A stretch of 39,083 nucleotides of DNA from Lyngbya confervoides BDU141951 (GCF_000817775.3 NZ_JTHE03000060.1:1-39083), one strand, 5' to 3'; positions 9,421 through 18,562 are shown, counted from the stretch's first letter. Made by a program: numbers and translations. Notes: generated from the sequence alone by a model not told the origin.

Positions 9421-10476
9421 ATGTACTCCCCTCCTCCGTTGCTGAGAAATGGTCTGGCCATGACCGTTCATATGGCTTGGAGTGCCTCCTGGAATTGGGA
9501 ATCGACGGTTCGGGACTCTGAACCGCCCTACCAAGAGCAGATCTTTCGAGGGGCGAACGAGGTTCCCCTCTTTGGCTGGATGGCCATTCCGGAGTCTCCT
9601 CGTGGCACCATCATCGCGACCTACGGCATTACCGGCGCTCTGGAAAACCAATGGTATCTGAGAGTGCTGGGGCGCAAAGCCTTCGCCCAGGGCTTTGCCG
9701 TGATCCTATTTGATTGGCGCGCTCATGGGAAGACGGCGGAGCTTTCGCCTACCCTGACCTCTGATGGCCTCTATGAGGGGGACGACTTTGTTCACATTGC
9801 GGCACAGGCAAAGCGGCTAGGTTGCCCAGCCCCGATGTGGTTTACGGGATATTCCCTCGGCGGGCAATTGGCGTTATGGGGCATCAAAGCCGCCCAAAGC
9901 CTTGCGAGCTGGGCTCCAGACCTTGGGTTAGAGAGTTCCGAAATCGCGGGCGGCGCTGTGATATGCCCGAACCTAGAGTCCAATCGTTCCTTTTCCTACC
10001 TGGCGGCAGATGGCATCGGACGTTTCATAGAGAAAAAAATTGCCCAATCCCTCTGCCAGCTGGCCTGGCAAATCCATCGCTATCACCCGGAGGATATTGA
10101 CCCGGAGGCGATCGCAAGGGTCGATAGTATCCATGGGTTTGATCGGGAACTGGTGATTGGGCGGCTCGGATTTTCTTCGGTTGAAGAGTATTACCACGCC
10201 ACCAGTCCGCTTTACCTGCTGCCCCAGATCCAAAAGCCCACGTTGGTTCTGTATGCGGCGGACGATCCGATCTTTGATCCGGCCTTAGTGCCGGATATCC
10301 AGGAGGTGTGTGCTCAAAATCCAGCCATTGACCTGCGATTAACGCCCCATGGTGGACATGTGGGCTACCAGAGCGACAGATCTTGTCAGGCTTTCTGGGA
10401 AGATAGCGATCGCTGGTGGGCCTGGAACCGGATTTTAGACTGGTGCAACGCCCCTCTGGACCCCAGCGCCATTTGA
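9421..10476 (+). CDS. Alpha/beta hydrolase
   Basis: A 351-residue serine hydrolase of the alpha/beta fold, similar in layout to YheT-type or CocE-like esterases. The nucleophile elbow is G-Y-S145-L-G-G, the acid is likely D281 (AADDPIFD), and the base H313 (HGGHVGY); an RAHGKT segment follows strand 4. Substrate is unknown. The frame extends upstream to GTG 9322, but the residues there look non-native and a candidate promoter lies inside that stretch, so the ATG at 9421 is preferred (9460 is also possible). It ends 13 bp before the BAHD-like acyltransferase, which suggests the two are co-transcribed and may act on the same ester or lipid. Confidence 0.8.
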   Translation: MYSPPPLLRNGLAMTVHMAWSASWNWESTVRDSEPPYQEQIFRGANEVPLFGWMAIPESPRGTIIATYGITGALENQWYLRVLGRKAFAQGFAVILFDWRAHGKTAELSPTLTSDGLYEGDDFVHIAAQAKRLGCPAPMWFTGYSLGGQLALWGIKAAQSLASWAPDLGLESSEIAGGAVICPNLESNRSFSYLAADGIGRFIEKKIAQSLCQLAWQIHRYHPEDIDPEAIARVDSIHGFDRELVIGRLGFSSVEEYYHATSPLYLLPQIQKPTLVLYAADDPIFDPALVPDIQEVCAQNPAIDLRLTPHGGHVGYQSDRSCQAFWEDSDRWWAWNRILDWCNAPLDPSAI

Positions 10477-10489
10477 TTAAGAGCTCACG

Positions 10490-11683
10490 ATGATTGAACC
10501 CTTCCGAATTCCGCTGGCGCCCCCAGACTACCCCTTTACCGGCCCTAGTCCTTACTCAATTCAGTTTGCATTTTTCTTCCGTCAGCCGCAACCCGCCCAG
10601 GCGATCAGTGATGCCTTGCAGCAAACATTGGCGCAATTTTATCCCGTCAAAGGGCAGCTTGTCTTAGAGGAGAACTGCTTCTACTTACAGCCTGGAGCCT
10701 CGATTCGCCTGGAGGTGATTGAGCATGAAGAGTGCCTTCCCAGGGTCTCCCTGCCCTCGGGGCTGGCCAACTTCTACCAGGAGGTCAAGGCCGAGGTTCA
10801 CGCTCCCCTGGCCCAATTTTGTCTCCATCAGTACCCGGATGGATCATTGCTCGTTGCCAATATTGCCCACTGCTTGGTTGACGGATATAGCTTCTTTTAC
10901 TTCATGTCCGCTTGGGCACGGGACTGTCGGGGTGAAGCCTATCGCCTCCCCTGCCATGACCGGGCGCGCCTGATTCCCGATTCCATTGATGATCAGGCTC
11001 CTCAGGAAGAGACAGCCTTTGATCAGCAGTTCACGCAGCAAACGGGGCTTTCGGTGCATCAGGAACGTCAGTTTCCAGGTATCCACGAAATTGTATGGGA
11101 AGAGAACCGGATTTCCGCGGAACAGTTGGATCATCTGAAAGCTCGCTGCCTTCCCGATCAACCCTCTGACAATGCGGTGCTTTGCGCTCACCTCTGGAAG
11201 CAGTATGGACAGATTTGGCAGGGTGGAGAGGCGCCGGAGACTCGGTTATCCCTGAGCTGTGCCCTGGATTTTCGGAGAATCTATCGCAAGGTGATTCCCC
11301 CAAACTATTTTGGCAATGCGATTAAGGGGACCCGCTGTCAACTCCCGCTCGATCACGTGCGAACTTTAAGCCTGAGGGATCTTGCGATGCAGATTCAATC
11401 CAGTATTCTGGGGCAGCGGCCCGGTGATATTGATCAACACCTGTTGGCATTGCATACATTCCGCGATCGCTATGGGGTCAAGAGAATGCCTTGCCTGCAT
11501 GTTTCCAATCCGGAAACTGGGCTGCTGATCACCAATTTATCGCGCATACCATTAAAAGACTTAGATTTTGGCCTTGGGGCACCCTTTGCTATGGTCCCCC
11601 TCGTCTCCGCAGCGAGAGTAGGGGTGATTCTACCCAGTGACGGAGGTCTCACGGTGATGATGGCACACCCCCTATCCAGTTAG
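10490..11683 (+). CDS. BAHD-like acyltransferase
   Basis: A 397-residue protein with the layout of the BAHD/transferase superfamily, which transfers acyl groups from CoA thioesters to alcohols or amines. The catalytic H127-x-x-x-D131 motif (HCLVDG) sits in the middle of the first half, and the structural DFGWG motif appears as D359-F-G-L-G363. The YFGNAI segment and the ATLAQFYPVKGQL-like start (here TLAQFYPVKGQL) are also family features. These proteins are best known from plants and fungi; bacterial members are fewer. It directly follows an alpha/beta hydrolase, so a two-step ester-modifying unit is plausible. A nonribosomal condensation-type relative is the main alternative, but there are no carrier domains nearby. 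Confidence 0.75.
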   Translation: MIEPFRIPLAPPDYPFTGPSPYSIQFAFFFRQPQPAQAISDALQQTLAQFYPVKGQLVLEENCFYLQPGASIRLEVIEHEECLPRVSLPSGLANFYQEVKAEVHAPLAQFCLHQYPDGSLLVANIAHCLVDGYSFFYFMSAWARDCRGEAYRLPCHDRARLIPDSIDDQAPQEETAFDQQFTQQTGLSVHQERQFPGIHEIVWEENRISAEQLDHLKARCLPDQPSDNAVLCAHLWKQYGQIWQGGEAPETRLSLSCALDFRRIYRKVIPPNYFGNAIKGTRCQLPLDHVRTLSLRDLAMQIQSSILGQRPGDIDQHLLALHTFRDRYGVKRMPCLHVSNPETGLLITNLSRIPLKDLDFGLGAPFAMVPLVSAARVGVILPSDGGLTVMMAHPLSS

Positions 11684-11796
11684 GGGACAGAAAAAGTATT
11701 GAAAATCGCCGGTCTTCTGGCAGGTGGTCTTCTTGCCATACGCGAATATGGTGTGCACCCTGCACTCCAGCCTCAGCGAACCACAGGCGTCCAGCC

Positions 11797-12471
11797 TCAA
11801 GGGGACTGGGTCCGTCGGATCAGCTTTTCTCGCCAGTTCTCCGACAGCAGCGGACAGTTAGCCAGGGCGAGGGTCGCCGCTCTGTCATGGAAATCATGGT
11901 GCATGATCTGATGAGCCCGAGCGATGGTCCACTCTGGGTAGGGGCGATGGATCAGCCGCATGGCCTGCCCTGGTGCCACTAGACCTTCCTGAAGCACGCG
12001 GAAGTACCAGCCTGATCGACCGTTGGCCAGAACCTGCTGAGCTAAATCTGGAATGCGCCAGCGGCGAGAAAGCTTCCAGCAAGGCTTCCGGGGTTGAGAC
12101 ACCTGAACTTTGGCCTCGCCGAGGCCGTAGGTGTCGCCCACGCAGACCTCGGACTCCGTTTGTCCCACAATGGTGAAATTTTCGCCAAAGGCACCGTAGG
12201 GCAGTTCCGGCCAGTGGAGGTGCGATTTCCAATAGTCATAATGGTGAGCACTGTAGGCCAGCACAGCCTTATCGACTCCACCATGATTTTTCAAGTCCGC
12301 CTGGCCATCTCCCTCTAGATTCGTCGCTCCCAGCCAGATCGGATCCACCACAGGACGTTTGAAGAAGCCGGTTCTCCAGAGGCGATCCATGGGGTCAGGG
12401 GCGTCATCCTGGCCCAGGGTTTTGGGTAAGCCCACCTGCATCGTGGCGACAGTGATGCGGGTTGAGGTCAT
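11797..12471 (-). CDS. MOSC domain protein (YiiM-like)
   Basis: A 224-residue MOSC domain protein. The NHGGVDKAVLAYS segment, the FGENFT motif, the CVGDTYGLGEAKVQVSQPR strand and the conserved cysteine C131 (QPRKPCWKL) match the YiiM branch. MOSC proteins pass sulfur or molybdenum cofactor ligands, and YiiM relatives reduce N-hydroxylated bases such as 6-N-hydroxylaminopurine using the molybdenum cofactor. It is convergent with the acyltransferase gene and divergent from rca, so it is its own unit. Confidence 0.85.
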   Translation of the reverse strand: MTSTRITVATMQVGLPKTLGQDDAPDPMDRLWRTGFFKRPVVDPIWLGATNLEGDGQADLKNHGGVDKAVLAYSAHHYDYWKSHLHWPELPYGAFGENFTIVGQTESEVCVGDTYGLGEAKVQVSQPRKPCWKLSRRWRIPDLAQQVLANGRSGWYFRVLQEGLVAPGQAMRLIHRPYPEWTIARAHQIMHHDFHDRAATLALANCPLLSENWREKLIRRTQSP

Positions 12472-12631
12472 GTCGGTACTCCTGCGCGGTGGCCACGCTG
12501 CGTTGTCACGCTACGGGACTGGGCGTCATCTTCCCCCATTGGGTTAGGCCTTTACCTAAACTGGGAACATCACGCTGTGTAATACAATACCCAATGTCCG
12601 CCTCTTGGGCATAATTGTCTCAAGTTACCCT

Positions 12632-13939
12632 ATGACCTTTTACATTGCCCCCCGCTTTCTTCAGAAGCTGTCGGTTCACATTACCAAAAACTTCATTGAC
12701 CTGCCCAAGGTAAAGGTACCGCTCATTTTGGGTATCCACGGACGCAAGGGGGAAGGAAAAACCTTTCAGTGTGAGCTGGTGTACCAGAAAATGGGCCTTG
12801 AGGTGGTGCATATTTCGGCTGGGGAGCTGGAAAGCCCTGATGCGGGCGATCCTTCGCGGCTAGTGCGCCTGCGCTATCGAGAGGCGGCAGAGTTGATTCG
12901 GGTGCGGGGCAAGATGGCGGTGCTGATGATCAACGACCTGGATGCTGGCGCTGGGCGAGTGGACTCGGGGACCCAATACACGGTCAATACCCAGATGGTG
13001 AACGCCACGCTGATGAATATTGCGGATAACCCCACCAACGTTCAGCTCCCTGGCAGTTACGACGAAACCCCGCTGCATCGAGTGCCGATCGTGGTGACGG
13101 GAAATGACTTTGCCACCCTGTATGCTCCCCTGGTGCGGGATGGGCGCATGGAAAAGTTTTACTGGGAGCCCAGCCGCGAGGACAAAATTGGCATTGTCGG
13201 CGGTATTTTCAGCGAAGATGGCCTGTCTTCCGAGGATGTGGTGACCTTGGTCGATCACTTTTTAGATCAGTCGGTCGATTTTTATGGGGCGTTGCGATCG
13301 CGCCTGTTTGATGAGCAAATTGAAGAGTTTATCCATCGAGTGGGGGTTGAAAAGGTGGGAGCGGCGGTGGTGAATACCAAGCATCCCCCTGCCTTTCGTC
13401 CTCCCAACTTCAGCCTGGGACACTTGCTTGAACAGGGTGAGCTGATGGTGAAGGAACAGCAGCGGCTGCAAAATATGCGCCTCGTGTGGGAATATAATCA
13501 AGCCCTCTATGAAAGCCGTTTTCAGGGGCAAGAGTCACCCGTCTTCTTTTCCTCCCCACATTCCAGGACTGAGGATCCTCCAGCGACAGTGGATTCCCAA
13601 CCGGGCGATGACCTGCCAGGGCTGGCCAGCGGTGTCTCCTCCCCTGAAGTGGGGGCCTCTGCCCCGCAAAGCATCGCGACATCCCTAGATTCAGACCTGG
13701 CTCGACAGGTGCAGTCCTTGGTGGCCCAGGGCTATCCCATTGGAATTGAATATGTCGATCCTCGCCGCTTTCACACCGGAACCTGGAAAAGCTGTCACAC
13801 CATTCCCGTTGAACAGGCCGGGGAGGCCCTGGCGCAGCTATCGGCTTGTCTCCAGGAACACCAGGGCAACTATGTCAGGATTTTTGGCATTGATTCGGCC
13901 AAACGCCGAGTTCTAGAGACGGTGGTTCAACGGCCCTAG
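12632..13939 (+). CDS. rca: Rubisco activase with C-terminal small-subunit-like (SSUL) domain
   Basis: Rubisco activase is an AAA+ motor that removes inhibitory sugar phosphates from Rubisco. The protein starts MTFYIAPRFLQKLSVHITKN, as in cyanobacterial Rca, so ATG 12632 is preferred over the upstream start at 12605. Walker A is GRKGEGKT (37-44) and Walker B is MINDLDAG. After a Ser/Pro-rich linker (about 290-347) comes an SSUL domain (about 348-435), which in this family tethers the activase to Rubisco in carboxysomes. C388 and C406 are 18 residues apart, the same spacing as the redox-active pair of the CcmM SSUL1 module. No rbcLXS or ccm genes are next to it, so rca is detached from the Rubisco operon here. 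Length 435 aa. Confidence 0.95.
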   Translation: MTFYIAPRFLQKLSVHITKNFIDLPKVKVPLILGIHGRKGEGKTFQCELVYQKMGLEVVHISAGELESPDAGDPSRLVRLRYREAAELIRVRGKMAVLMINDLDAGAGRVDSGTQYTVNTQMVNATLMNIADNPTNVQLPGSYDETPLHRVPIVVTGNDFATLYAPLVRDGRMEKFYWEPSREDKIGIVGGIFSEDGLSSEDVVTLVDHFLDQSVDFYGALRSRLFDEQIEEFIHRVGVEKVGAAVVNTKHPPAFRPPNFSLGHLLEQGELMVKEQQRLQNMRLVWEYNQALYESRFQGQESPVFFSSPHSRTEDPPATVDSQPGDDLPGLASGVSSPEVGASAPQSIATSLDSDLARQVQSLVAQGYPIGIEYVDPRRFHTGTWKSCHTIPVEQAGEALAQLSACLQEHQGNYVRIFGIDSAKRRVLETVVQRP

Positions 13940-13960
13940 CCCCTTCATCACTGTAGGAGG

Positions 13961-16273
13961 TTACGGGGCTTCAACGATGGGCTTTACAGGCTGGGGCTGC
14001 GCCAGCCGCGTAGGCTGGTGGAAGAGGGCGTATATCGCACGAGCGGTAAAGATCACCATGCCCATGGCACCGAGGGTGAACACCAGGTCACCTGGGATAC
14101 GGAGCCAGACAGTCCACTGCATCCACGGCGATCCAATCACTGCAGCGCTGCGAGCGTACCAGGTGCCGTGGTTAACGGACTGCATGAGCTGATAGAAGCC
14201 GTTGGGAATTAGGCCGAAGACCATCATCATCACTAAGCCGCCGTTGAGGCTCCAGAAGGAGACGCGCAGCAGCGTTTCGTTCCAGGCGCGATCGGGGACG
14301 ATTTCCCGCAGGGAAAACAGCATCAGGGCGATCGCCAGACAGCCATAGACCCCAAACAGCGCACTGTGGGCGTGAATGGGCGTGGTATTGAGGCCCTGGG
14401 CGTAGTAGAGCACAATGGGCGGATTGATCAAAAAGCCAAACACCCCTGCCCCCACGACGTTCCAAAAGCAGGTGGCTAGGAAGAAGCGCAGCGGCCACCG
14501 ATAGAAGCTTTCTGCCTGCTCAGACATGCGCAGGGTTTTCACCACCTCAAAGCCAATCAGGGTCAAGGGCACCACTTCCAACGCCGAGGCGACGGCTCCC
14601 ATGGCGGCAATAAAGGAGGGGGTCCCGGCAAAGTATAGGTGATGGAGCGTCCCAATCACGCCGCTGCCCAAATACAGAATGGTGGTCAGATAGGTCGCCT
14701 TCAGAGCCGAGGACTTTTTCAGGAACCCCAGTTCACTGCACAGATAGGCGATCGCCACAGTGGCAAACACTTCAAAAAAGCCTTCTACCCACAGATGAAC
14801 GACCCACCAGCGCCAGTATTCGGCCAGGCTGAGGGGAGTGTGGTTGGTGTACATCAACCCGGAGGTGTAGAACAGGGGAATGGTAATAGCACTGTAGAAG
14901 AAAAAGTGATTGAGTCCGGTCTTGCTCCCCTCATTTTTAAGGGCAGGGCGCAGGGCGCGGAACATTAGCCATAGCCAAAACGCCATGCCGCCAATCAGCA
15001 GGATCTGCCAGAGGCGACCCAGTTCCACATATTCATAGCCCTGGTGCCCCCATAAAAAACTGTGGTCGCCCGTCAAAATGCCCTGCACGCTGGCCCAAGA
15101 TCCCGCCAGAGATCCCACCACAACCACGGTGAGGGCAATCAGCAGGGCGCTATTGCCCCACACCTGTCCTTTGGGTTCTTGCTTGCCAAAGCGGGGGGCG
15201 AAGTAGAGGCCCGCCGCCAGCCAGCAGGTAGCAATCCAGAACACCGCCAGCTGCAGGTGCCAGGTGCGGGAGGCGGCATAGGGCAAATATTGCTGGAGGG
15301 GCACGCCGTAAAAGCCATCGCCCTCGACGGCGTAGTGGGCGGTCACCATGCCCATGAGGATCTGCACGCCAAACAGCGCCATCGCCACCCCAAAGAAGAG
15401 ACTGCTGGCCTTTTGGCTGGGCGTTGCCCATCGCAGGGCCGGACGCTCATGCACCGTTTGCACCTCTTCCGCATCTTCCTGGGTCAAATAGACAAACAGG
15501 AAGGCCGCGATCGCGGCAATCAATACAATCACCGATACAATCGACCACACCAGAAACTGCCCCGGAGCTTCATTGCCGATTAAGTCATCGTGGGGCCAGT
15601 TTGCCGTATAGGAGAAGGGAGCATTGGGACGATTGGCCGATGCGGCCCAGGCCGTCCAGGCAAAGAACGATGTGACATCGTGAATGTCCTGATCGCTCTT
15701 GAACCAGCCCTCGGGAATGGAGTGAATCGCCGAACCGTGGGCCAGCAGAGTTTGATAATCGCTATACACCTGCTTGAGGCCCTGGGCCTGAGCTTGGGTC
15801 AGCCTCAGTGTGCCCGCGTCAGGATCGTAGCGATTGGGCTTAAACTGCTCCATTACCTGGGTTTTCAAAACCGCCTGTTCGGTGGGACTGAGGGCTGCGA
15901 GATCTGCCTGAGAAAAGCTGGGGTTGTTGGCATACAGGACACCAGCGGTGGCGAGGCCCCAACGGTGCAGGACATCCGCCGTCCAATCCGGGGCGAGGTA
16001 GCTACCGTGGCCCCAAATGCTGCCGATGTGTTGTCCCCCGCGCCCCAGGTAAGTCACCTGACCGTTTTCGAGATCGGTAGCCGTGAAGATCACCTCGTGC
16101 TGCGGGGTCTCGACGGTGGCCGGGTGGGGCGGTGCAAATTTAGAAATTGCGGCTCCCGCTCCCAGCAATACGCTGAAGGTGACGATGCAAATCAGCACGA
16201 GCCACAGTGGCAAACTAAAGGTTTTAAATCGGGAGCGGGCTTGTGCCGCGATTCCCAGGGTTGGATTGGCCAT
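13961..16273 (-). CDS. norB: Quinol-dependent nitric oxide reductase (qNOR)
   Basis: A 770-residue membrane enzyme that reduces two NO to N2O with electrons from quinol. The long N-terminal part (one membrane segment at about 20-45, then a soluble domain with YLGRGGQHIGSIWGHGSYLAPDW) fused to a heme-copper-oxidase-like core is diagnostic of qNOR, which needs no NorC. Likely metal ligands include H544-H545 (LHHLYFAG) and H634/H636 (PIHAHSALFG), and the helix VVHLWVEGFFEVF carries the family's acidic residues. It lies 73 bp downstream of the YwiC-like gene on the same strand and probably shares its promoter, which has a Fnr/Dnr-type site. In cyanobacteria the enzyme most likely protects against NO. 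Confidence 0.95.
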   Translation of the reverse strand: MANPTLGIAAQARSRFKTFSLPLWLVLICIVTFSVLLGAGAAISKFAPPHPATVETPQHEVIFTATDLENGQVTYLGRGGQHIGSIWGHGSYLAPDWTADVLHRWGLATAGVLYANNPSFSQADLAALSPTEQAVLKTQVMEQFKPNRYDPDAGTLRLTQAQAQGLKQVYSDYQTLLAHGSAIHSIPEGWFKSDQDIHDVTSFFAWTAWAASANRPNAPFSYTANWPHDDLIGNEAPGQFLVWSIVSVIVLIAAIAAFLFVYLTQEDAEEVQTVHERPALRWATPSQKASSLFFGVAMALFGVQILMGMVTAHYAVEGDGFYGVPLQQYLPYAASRTWHLQLAVFWIATCWLAAGLYFAPRFGKQEPKGQVWGNSALLIALTVVVVGSLAGSWASVQGILTGDHSFLWGHQGYEYVELGRLWQILLIGGMAFWLWLMFRALRPALKNEGSKTGLNHFFFYSAITIPLFYTSGLMYTNHTPLSLAEYWRWWVVHLWVEGFFEVFATVAIAYLCSELGFLKKSSALKATYLTTILYLGSGVIGTLHHLYFAGTPSFIAAMGAVASALEVVPLTLIGFEVVKTLRMSEQAESFYRWPLRFFLATCFWNVVGAGVFGFLINPPIVLYYAQGLNTTPIHAHSALFGVYGCLAIALMLFSLREIVPDRAWNETLLRVSFWSLNGGLVMMMVFGLIPNGFYQLMQSVNHGTWYARSAAVIGSPWMQWTVWLRIPGDLVFTLGAMGMVIFTARAIYALFHQPTRLAQPQPVKPIVEAP

Positions 16274-16346
16274 AGGTTAAGGCTCTCGATTGCAATACTC
16301 AAAACGAAAAAAAAATGACGGTGGGGCTGAGACAAGGCCCGTCGCC

Positions 16347-17180
16347 CTACCCGTGAACGGGCAATAGGGACACCATCGTGATCACGCTAAATATCAGCGC
16401 CGTTGTGGTTTCTAAGGCGGCGACTGCGCCGATCGGGGCCTGGCAAAATCGGGGCCGTTGCCACCCGATGCCCACAAACTTGAGCAAGGCGAGGGCAAAC
16501 GCCAGGGCGGAGGCCGTGGGCAGTAAGCCGGCTTTCCAGAGCACGGCAATAGCCAGGGCCGCGATCGCGTGATAGGCGATCGCCCACTGCAGGCAAGCCT
16601 CTGGAGATACTCCCTTGGGGGGCTTGCGCAGCTTGAGGGTAAAAATCGTGCTGGAGAAATACAGACTACAGAGTACCCAGAGCCCCCCCACCATTGGCGT
16701 CAGGGTTCCAGTGGTGGCCACGTAAGCCAGGGGAGCAGATAAACAAACCGCCGCAAAGGTGATCACCTCGTTCATCATTGACCTTTGCCCCCGGCGCAGG
16801 ACCGCCAGCGCATCACAGAGCAGGGCGATCGCCGCTGCGCCATAGATCCCCAACAGGGGTGACCAACCCCAGCCCTGCCAACCATACAGCCCCAGTGCGC
16901 TCAGACCCGCCAGTCCACCATAGATTCCACCCCAGGCTAAAAACCGAGGCTTCCAAGTCTTGCGCTGCTTAATTTGCAGCACTAGTGGATGTTCTGCTTG
17001 AAAACCCAAAAAGGCGCAGGCCAATGCCAGGGTCGTTGCCCCAGTCCAGGCCTGGGCCGCCGCCGCTCCGATCAGAAATGAAACTGATAGCACCACATAA
17101 ACGCCGTGATCCGGAGAAATCACCGGGCGATACCAGGCCGTGGCAGAGGACTTGCCAGGGGCAAAAACAGAAGTCGTCAT
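16347..17180 (-). CDS. YwiC-like integral membrane protein
   Basis: A 277-residue polytopic membrane protein with about eight to nine hydrophobic segments. The start (WYRPVISPDHGVYVVLSVSFLIG) and the LAWGGIYGG and LCSLYFSSTIFTLKLRK stretches fit the YwiC-like family. In Bacillus the founding gene lies in the nitrate respiration and Fnr region, and here the gene sits upstream of a nitric oxide reductase; both support a link to nitrogen oxide or anaerobic metabolism, though the activity is unknown. The ATG at 17180 (MTTSVFAPGK) is preferred to the longer frame starting at 17246, whose extra residues look untranslated. Part of an operon with norB. Confidence 0.8.
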   Translation of the reverse strand: MTTSVFAPGKSSATAWYRPVISPDHGVYVVLSVSFLIGAAAAQAWTGATTLALACAFLGFQAEHPLVLQIKQRKTWKPRFLAWGGIYGGLAGLSALGLYGWQGWGWSPLLGIYGAAAIALLCDALAVLRRGQRSMMNEVITFAAVCLSAPLAYVATTGTLTPMVGGLWVLCSLYFSSTIFTLKLRKPPKGVSPEACLQWAIAYHAIAALAIAVLWKAGLLPTASALAFALALLKFVGIGWQRPRFCQAPIGAVAALETTTALIFSVITMVSLLPVHG

Positions 17181-17622
17181 CGTACGATTTGAAATACTCT
17201 TGTGAATAGGTCTGTGAGGTCCCTCGTGGAGACTGGCCGATAACATTCAGCGGATCCCCCTCCCAAGTTAAGGAGGAGAGGTCAACGCTTTTCAGGCTAT
17301 CTAAGCCCCCGGGCAGAATGCTTTGACTTAAGTCAAAACAGACCTTCAAAGATTCTTAAATTCTCTTGGGTTTCAGTCCCTGAAAAGGATGGGGGTGGGT
17401 CGAGGGCCGCTGTCTCCCTTCCAGGATCAGGGGAAATGGCCGGGGCGAGTGGGGCTCCCTAGCAAGCAGATGCAGCGTCAACCAGCCAGGAAGGTCAGCG
17501 CATTTTTTTGCCTGGGTCAAAATAGGATTCTGGTCGGGAGCGAGAACGACGCAAACTGTGCTAGCGGCTGCCTGGATTTCAGAACTCTGAGCTTGGCGCA
17601 CCGGTGGTATGTCTGTCAGTTT
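17181..17622. other. Intergenic region, 442 bp
   Basis: No recognisable gene. It holds the Fnr/Dnr-type palindrome (17322-17337) and, at 17259-17276, a 5-bp inverted repeat CCTCC/GGAGG with an 8-base loop that would lie in the leader of the ywiC-norB transcript. ORFs of about 80 residues exist on both strands in 17356-17646, but neither resembles a protein family and they overlap each other. Confidence 0.5.
17322..17337 (-). promoter_or_regulatory. Fnr/Dnr-type operator (TTGAC-N4-GTCAA)
   Basis: TTTGACTTAAGTCAAA is a perfect 16-bp palindrome. Its core TTGAC-TTAA-GTCAA has the half-sites and 4-bp spacer of Crp/Fnr-superfamily regulators such as Fnr and the NO-responsive Dnr/NnrR group. It lies about 140 bp upstream of the YwiC-like start, and on the minus strand a weak -10-like TAGATA lies about 30 bp downstream of its centre. 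This fits an activator site at about -41. The regulator gene is not in the window. Confidence 0.6.
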
Positions 17623-18393
17623 TCAAAGTCCGGGCATCGTTTGTGAAAACAGCGCGTGGAAATCCTGCGAATAGGAGGCTTGACCAGGAGGCATCGCGAT
17701 CAGATCGAAGGCCTTGTTTCTGGCCTCAGGGTGAAAGAGCGCTTGGACCACGACTTCCGCCACATCCGATCGAGGAATAGTCGTGGCGATCCCCTTGGGC
17801 GGGTTTGTCAGCAGAGTGTCATGTTTGCCAACAATTAATTCACGCTCCCCCCCGGCCTCATCAATCAATCCACCGGCTCGGACAATGGTGTAGTCAAGGC
17901 CTGAGTCAATTAGGTATTGTTCCGCCTTGCGTTTCCAAATCAAGATGTTCCCAAAGCGATTGAGTGGGTGCTGCTCGTTGGTTCCCCCCATGGACCCCAC
18001 CAGAATAATCTGTTGAATACCCGCTTCCTTGGCGCAGTTGATTTGATTTACCTGGCCTTGATAATCCACTTCTTCGGGGCTGCCGCCAGGTTCAAAGGTA
18101 CACAGTGCCGGGGTATCAGGTGATGTAGGCGGCGAGATCTGAGGTTTCGCGCTGGTCACAATGATCAAGGCATCGCACTGATCCATGGCAGGGGCAAGAC
18201 TCCCCGGATCCGTAATGTCACCATACACAAACCCCTCAGTGGATCCAAACATCGACTGAACTTTTTCTCGATTCCGGGCAAATCCTATGACCGTGAGGCT
18301 CCGGTTTCCATCAGGCTGTTCACAATTTTGGAGCTTTTTAACCACAAGAGCGCCAGTCCGTCCCGTTGCGCCTGTCACAAGAACCTGGGTCAT
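17623..18393 (-). CDS. Atypical SDR family NAD(P)-binding protein
   Basis: A 256-residue protein with an N-terminal Rossmann fold: GATGRTG at residues 8-14 binds the dinucleotide, and FARNREK follows strand 2. The YGDITDPGSL segment, IILVGSMGGTNEQHPLN, and YTIVRAGGLIDEAGG match the NmrA/HSCARG-like or At5g02240-type group of atypical short-chain dehydrogenases found in cyanobacteria and plastids. The catalytic Tyr-x3-Lys of classical SDRs is not obvious, so it may be a redox sensor or chaperone-like assembly factor rather than a dehydrogenase. It is transcribed away from the lipoprotein gene. Confidence 0.85.
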   Translation of the reverse strand: MTQVLVTGATGRTGALVVKKLQNCEQPDGNRSLTVIGFARNREKVQSMFGSTEGFVYGDITDPGSLAPAMDQCDALIIVTSAKPQISPPTSPDTPALCTFEPGGSPEEVDYQGQVNQINCAKEAGIQQIILVGSMGGTNEQHPLNRFGNILIWKRKAEQYLIDSGLDYTIVRAGGLIDEAGGERELIVGKHDTLLTNPPKGIATTIPRSDVAEVVVQALFHPEARNKAFDLIAMPPGQASYSQDFHALFSQTMPGL

Positions 18394-18562
18394 GATATTT
18401 CCGTCTGTGAGGTTTCAGTCCTTCATTAAATCATCAACCTCTCCCTCCGCTTCGGCTTTAATCCTTCCTTCACATTTTCCAAAGCGAGTTGTCGCCTGAC
18501 ACCGGGTACGATCTGAAGGGCAATTGCCCACTGATCCTGGCTACTGGATGAGGACCCATTGT

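Noticed and set aside
11699-11911. 70-codon plus-strand ORF between acyltransferase and MOSC genes
   Set aside because: Most of it is antisense to the end of the MOSC gene and it has no recognisable features beyond a short hydrophobic start.
12585-12600. GTGTAATACAATAC-like sequence before rca as an NtcA site
   Set aside because: The GTA and TAC half-sites are six bases apart instead of eight.
17356-17646. ORFs of about 80 residues on both strands
   Set aside because: They overlap each other, have no recognisable domain and no good ribosome site.
17619-17650. GTTTTCA/TGAAAAC inverted repeat at the end of the SDR gene as terminator
   Set aside because: The loop is 18 bases, it contains coding sequence on the SDR side, and no T-tract follows.
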